Source of the DNA: an uncultured Rubrivivax sp.
GTDB taxonomy: Bacteria; Pseudomonadota; Gammaproteobacteria; Burkholderiales; Burkholderiaceae_C
Direction of reading: 5' to 3'
Length of the DNA: 5,521 nt
NCBI GenBank assembly: GCA_937967345.1
Contig: CALBTN010000184.1
Location: 1 to 5,521 of the forward strand
This document shows positions 4,793-5,521 of the stretch, one piece after another. Under the pieces are notes generated by a model, which ran no database searches, was not told where the DNA came from, and saw only the letters and a program-made list of their open reading frames with translations. Made by a program: the position numbers and the translations under genes. Position 1 is the stretch's first letter. The number at the start of each line of letters is the position of its first letter.

Positions 4793-5521
4793 ATGGAGCA
4801 CGACCGCAGCGAGCCGCTGCCGCCGCACGACGCCGGCCAGGCAGTGGCCGACGGCGAGGCGCAAGCCTTCGAGCACTGGCGCCGGCAGCTGGTCGGGACC
4901 GCGGCGCCGCAACCGCTGCTGACCGAGTCCGGCGTGGTCACCGACGTCAGCAACGGTGTGGTCAGCGTCAGCGGCTTGGCGCGCGCGCTGGCCGACGAGC
5001 TGGTGCTGTTTGCCAGCGGCGTGCAAGGCCAGGTGCTCGACCTCGAACCCGATCGGCTCGGCGTGGTGCTGCTCGGGCCGGCCGATGCGATCGAGCTCGG
5101 CGAAGCGGTCTACCGCACGCGCAAGGTGGTCAGCGTGCCGGTCGGCGCGGCGCTGCTCGGCCGCGTGGTCGACGCACTGGGGCGCCCGCTCGACGGCAAG
5201 GGGGCGATCGCCCACCTGATGCGCATTGCGGTCGAAGCCGAGGCGCCGCCCATCATGGAACGCCTGCCGGTGGCGCGGCCGCTGGCCACCGGCATCACCG
5301 CGGTCGACGCCGCCATCCCGGTGGGCCTGGGGCAGCGCCAGCTGATCATCGGCGACCGGCAGACCGGCAAGAGCTCGCTGGCCATCGACACCGTGCTCAA
5401 CCAGCGCCGATCCGATCTGCTGTGCATCTATTGCACGGTCGGCCAGCGCGGCGACGCGGTCGCGCGCGTGATCCGCGCGCTCACCGATGGCGGCATGCTC
5501 GCTCGCAGCATCGTCGTGCAG
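4793..5521 (+). CDS. atpA: N-ATPase F1 subunit alpha, N-terminal part
   Basis: Alpha is the non-catalytic nucleotide-binding subunit that alternates with beta in the F1 head. The frame from ATG 4793 stays open to the window edge, giving 243 codons of an expected 500-520. An N-terminal segment with a likely amphipathic helix (about 19-34, containing AFEHWRRQL) precedes the beta-barrel region (ESGVVTDVSNGVVSVSGL, 45-62). The VPVGAALLGRVVDALGRPLDG stretch follows at about 115-135. Walker A GDRQTGKSS is at 187-195, with AIDTVLNQR after it and VGQRGDAVARVI at 216-227. The numbering is offset by about 18 residues relative to E. coli because of a longer N-terminus. In normal F1 the alpha N-terminus binds delta; here the partner should be the C-terminus of AtpF. 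The gene starts 4 bases after the atpF stop and lacks a clear ribosome site; a GTG at 4844 is a weaker alternative. Catalytic-interface residues such as the arginine finger lie beyond the window. Confidence 0.95.
   Translation, partial: MEHDRSEPLPPHDAGQAVADGEAQAFEHWRRQLVGTAAPQPLLTESGVVTDVSNGVVSVSGLARALADELVLFASGVQGQVLDLEPDRLGVVLLGPADAIELGEAVYRTRKVVSVPVGAALLGRVVDALGRPLDGKGAIAHLMRIAVEAEAPPIMERLPVARPLATGITAVDAAIPVGLGQRQLIIGDRQTGKSSLAIDTVLNQRRSDLLCIYCTVGQRGDAVARVIRALTDGGMLARSIVVQ

Noticed and set aside
3679..4953. Minus-strand open frame of 424 codons across atpE, atpF and atpA
   Set aside because: Antisense shadow. Composition is skewed and nothing supports translation.
1..5521. CRISPR array, tRNA, rRNA or insertion sequence
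   Set aside because: No regularly spaced repeats, tRNA-like cloverleaf, transposase motifs or terminal inverted repeats were seen. The coding content is fully explained by uvrD and the atp genes.

Overview
The window is GC-rich DNA, roughly 70% G+C by eye with strong G/C third-position bias. It most resembles a betaproteobacterium of the Burkholderiales. That placement rests on base composition and on the style of the UvrD N-terminus, so it is an inference. Nearly every base is coding, and the only non-coding stretch is a 279-base divergent intergenic region (327-605).

Layout. On the minus strand, positions 1-326 hold the first 108 codons of a UvrD/Rep-type superfamily 1 DNA helicase that runs off the left edge. 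The divergent gap follows, with a likely leaderless uvrD promoter, a 7-bp inverted repeat, a 17-bp direct repeat and several GC-rich palindromes. From 606 to the right edge, the plus strand carries one tightly packed operon: atpD (beta), atpC (epsilon), atpQ (AtpI-like), atpR (small membrane protein), atpB (a), atpE (c), atpF (b with a delta-like C-terminus) and atpA (alpha, cut by the window end). Spacing between genes runs from an 8-base overlap to a 6-base gap.

This order (D-C-Q-R-B-E-F-A, normally followed by atpG), the lack of a separate delta gene and the presence of AtpQ and AtpR identify the N-ATPase. It is a distinct, laterally spread form of F-type rotary ATPase that usually occurs alongside the housekeeping F1Fo synthase. 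Alpha, beta and epsilon (with gamma, expected next) form the soluble head and part of the stalk. AtpF forms the peripheral stalk and appears to supply the delta function. AtpB and a ring of AtpE form the ion path. AtpQ and AtpR are accessory membrane proteins. Catalytic residues are intact, so the enzyme looks functional.

The most interesting points are in the membrane sector. Subunit c has a Na+-type ligand set (Glu63-Ser64-Thr65, Tyr68) but carries Glu30 where the Na+ enzyme of Ilyobacter has Gln. Its helix-1 glycine motif is degraded, which hints at a large rotor ring. Subunit a keeps the essential Arg164 but lacks the equivalents of E. coli Glu219 and His245. AtpR has two arginines inside predicted membrane helices. 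The system is a known family, not a new one, and ion specificity cannot be settled from sequence alone.
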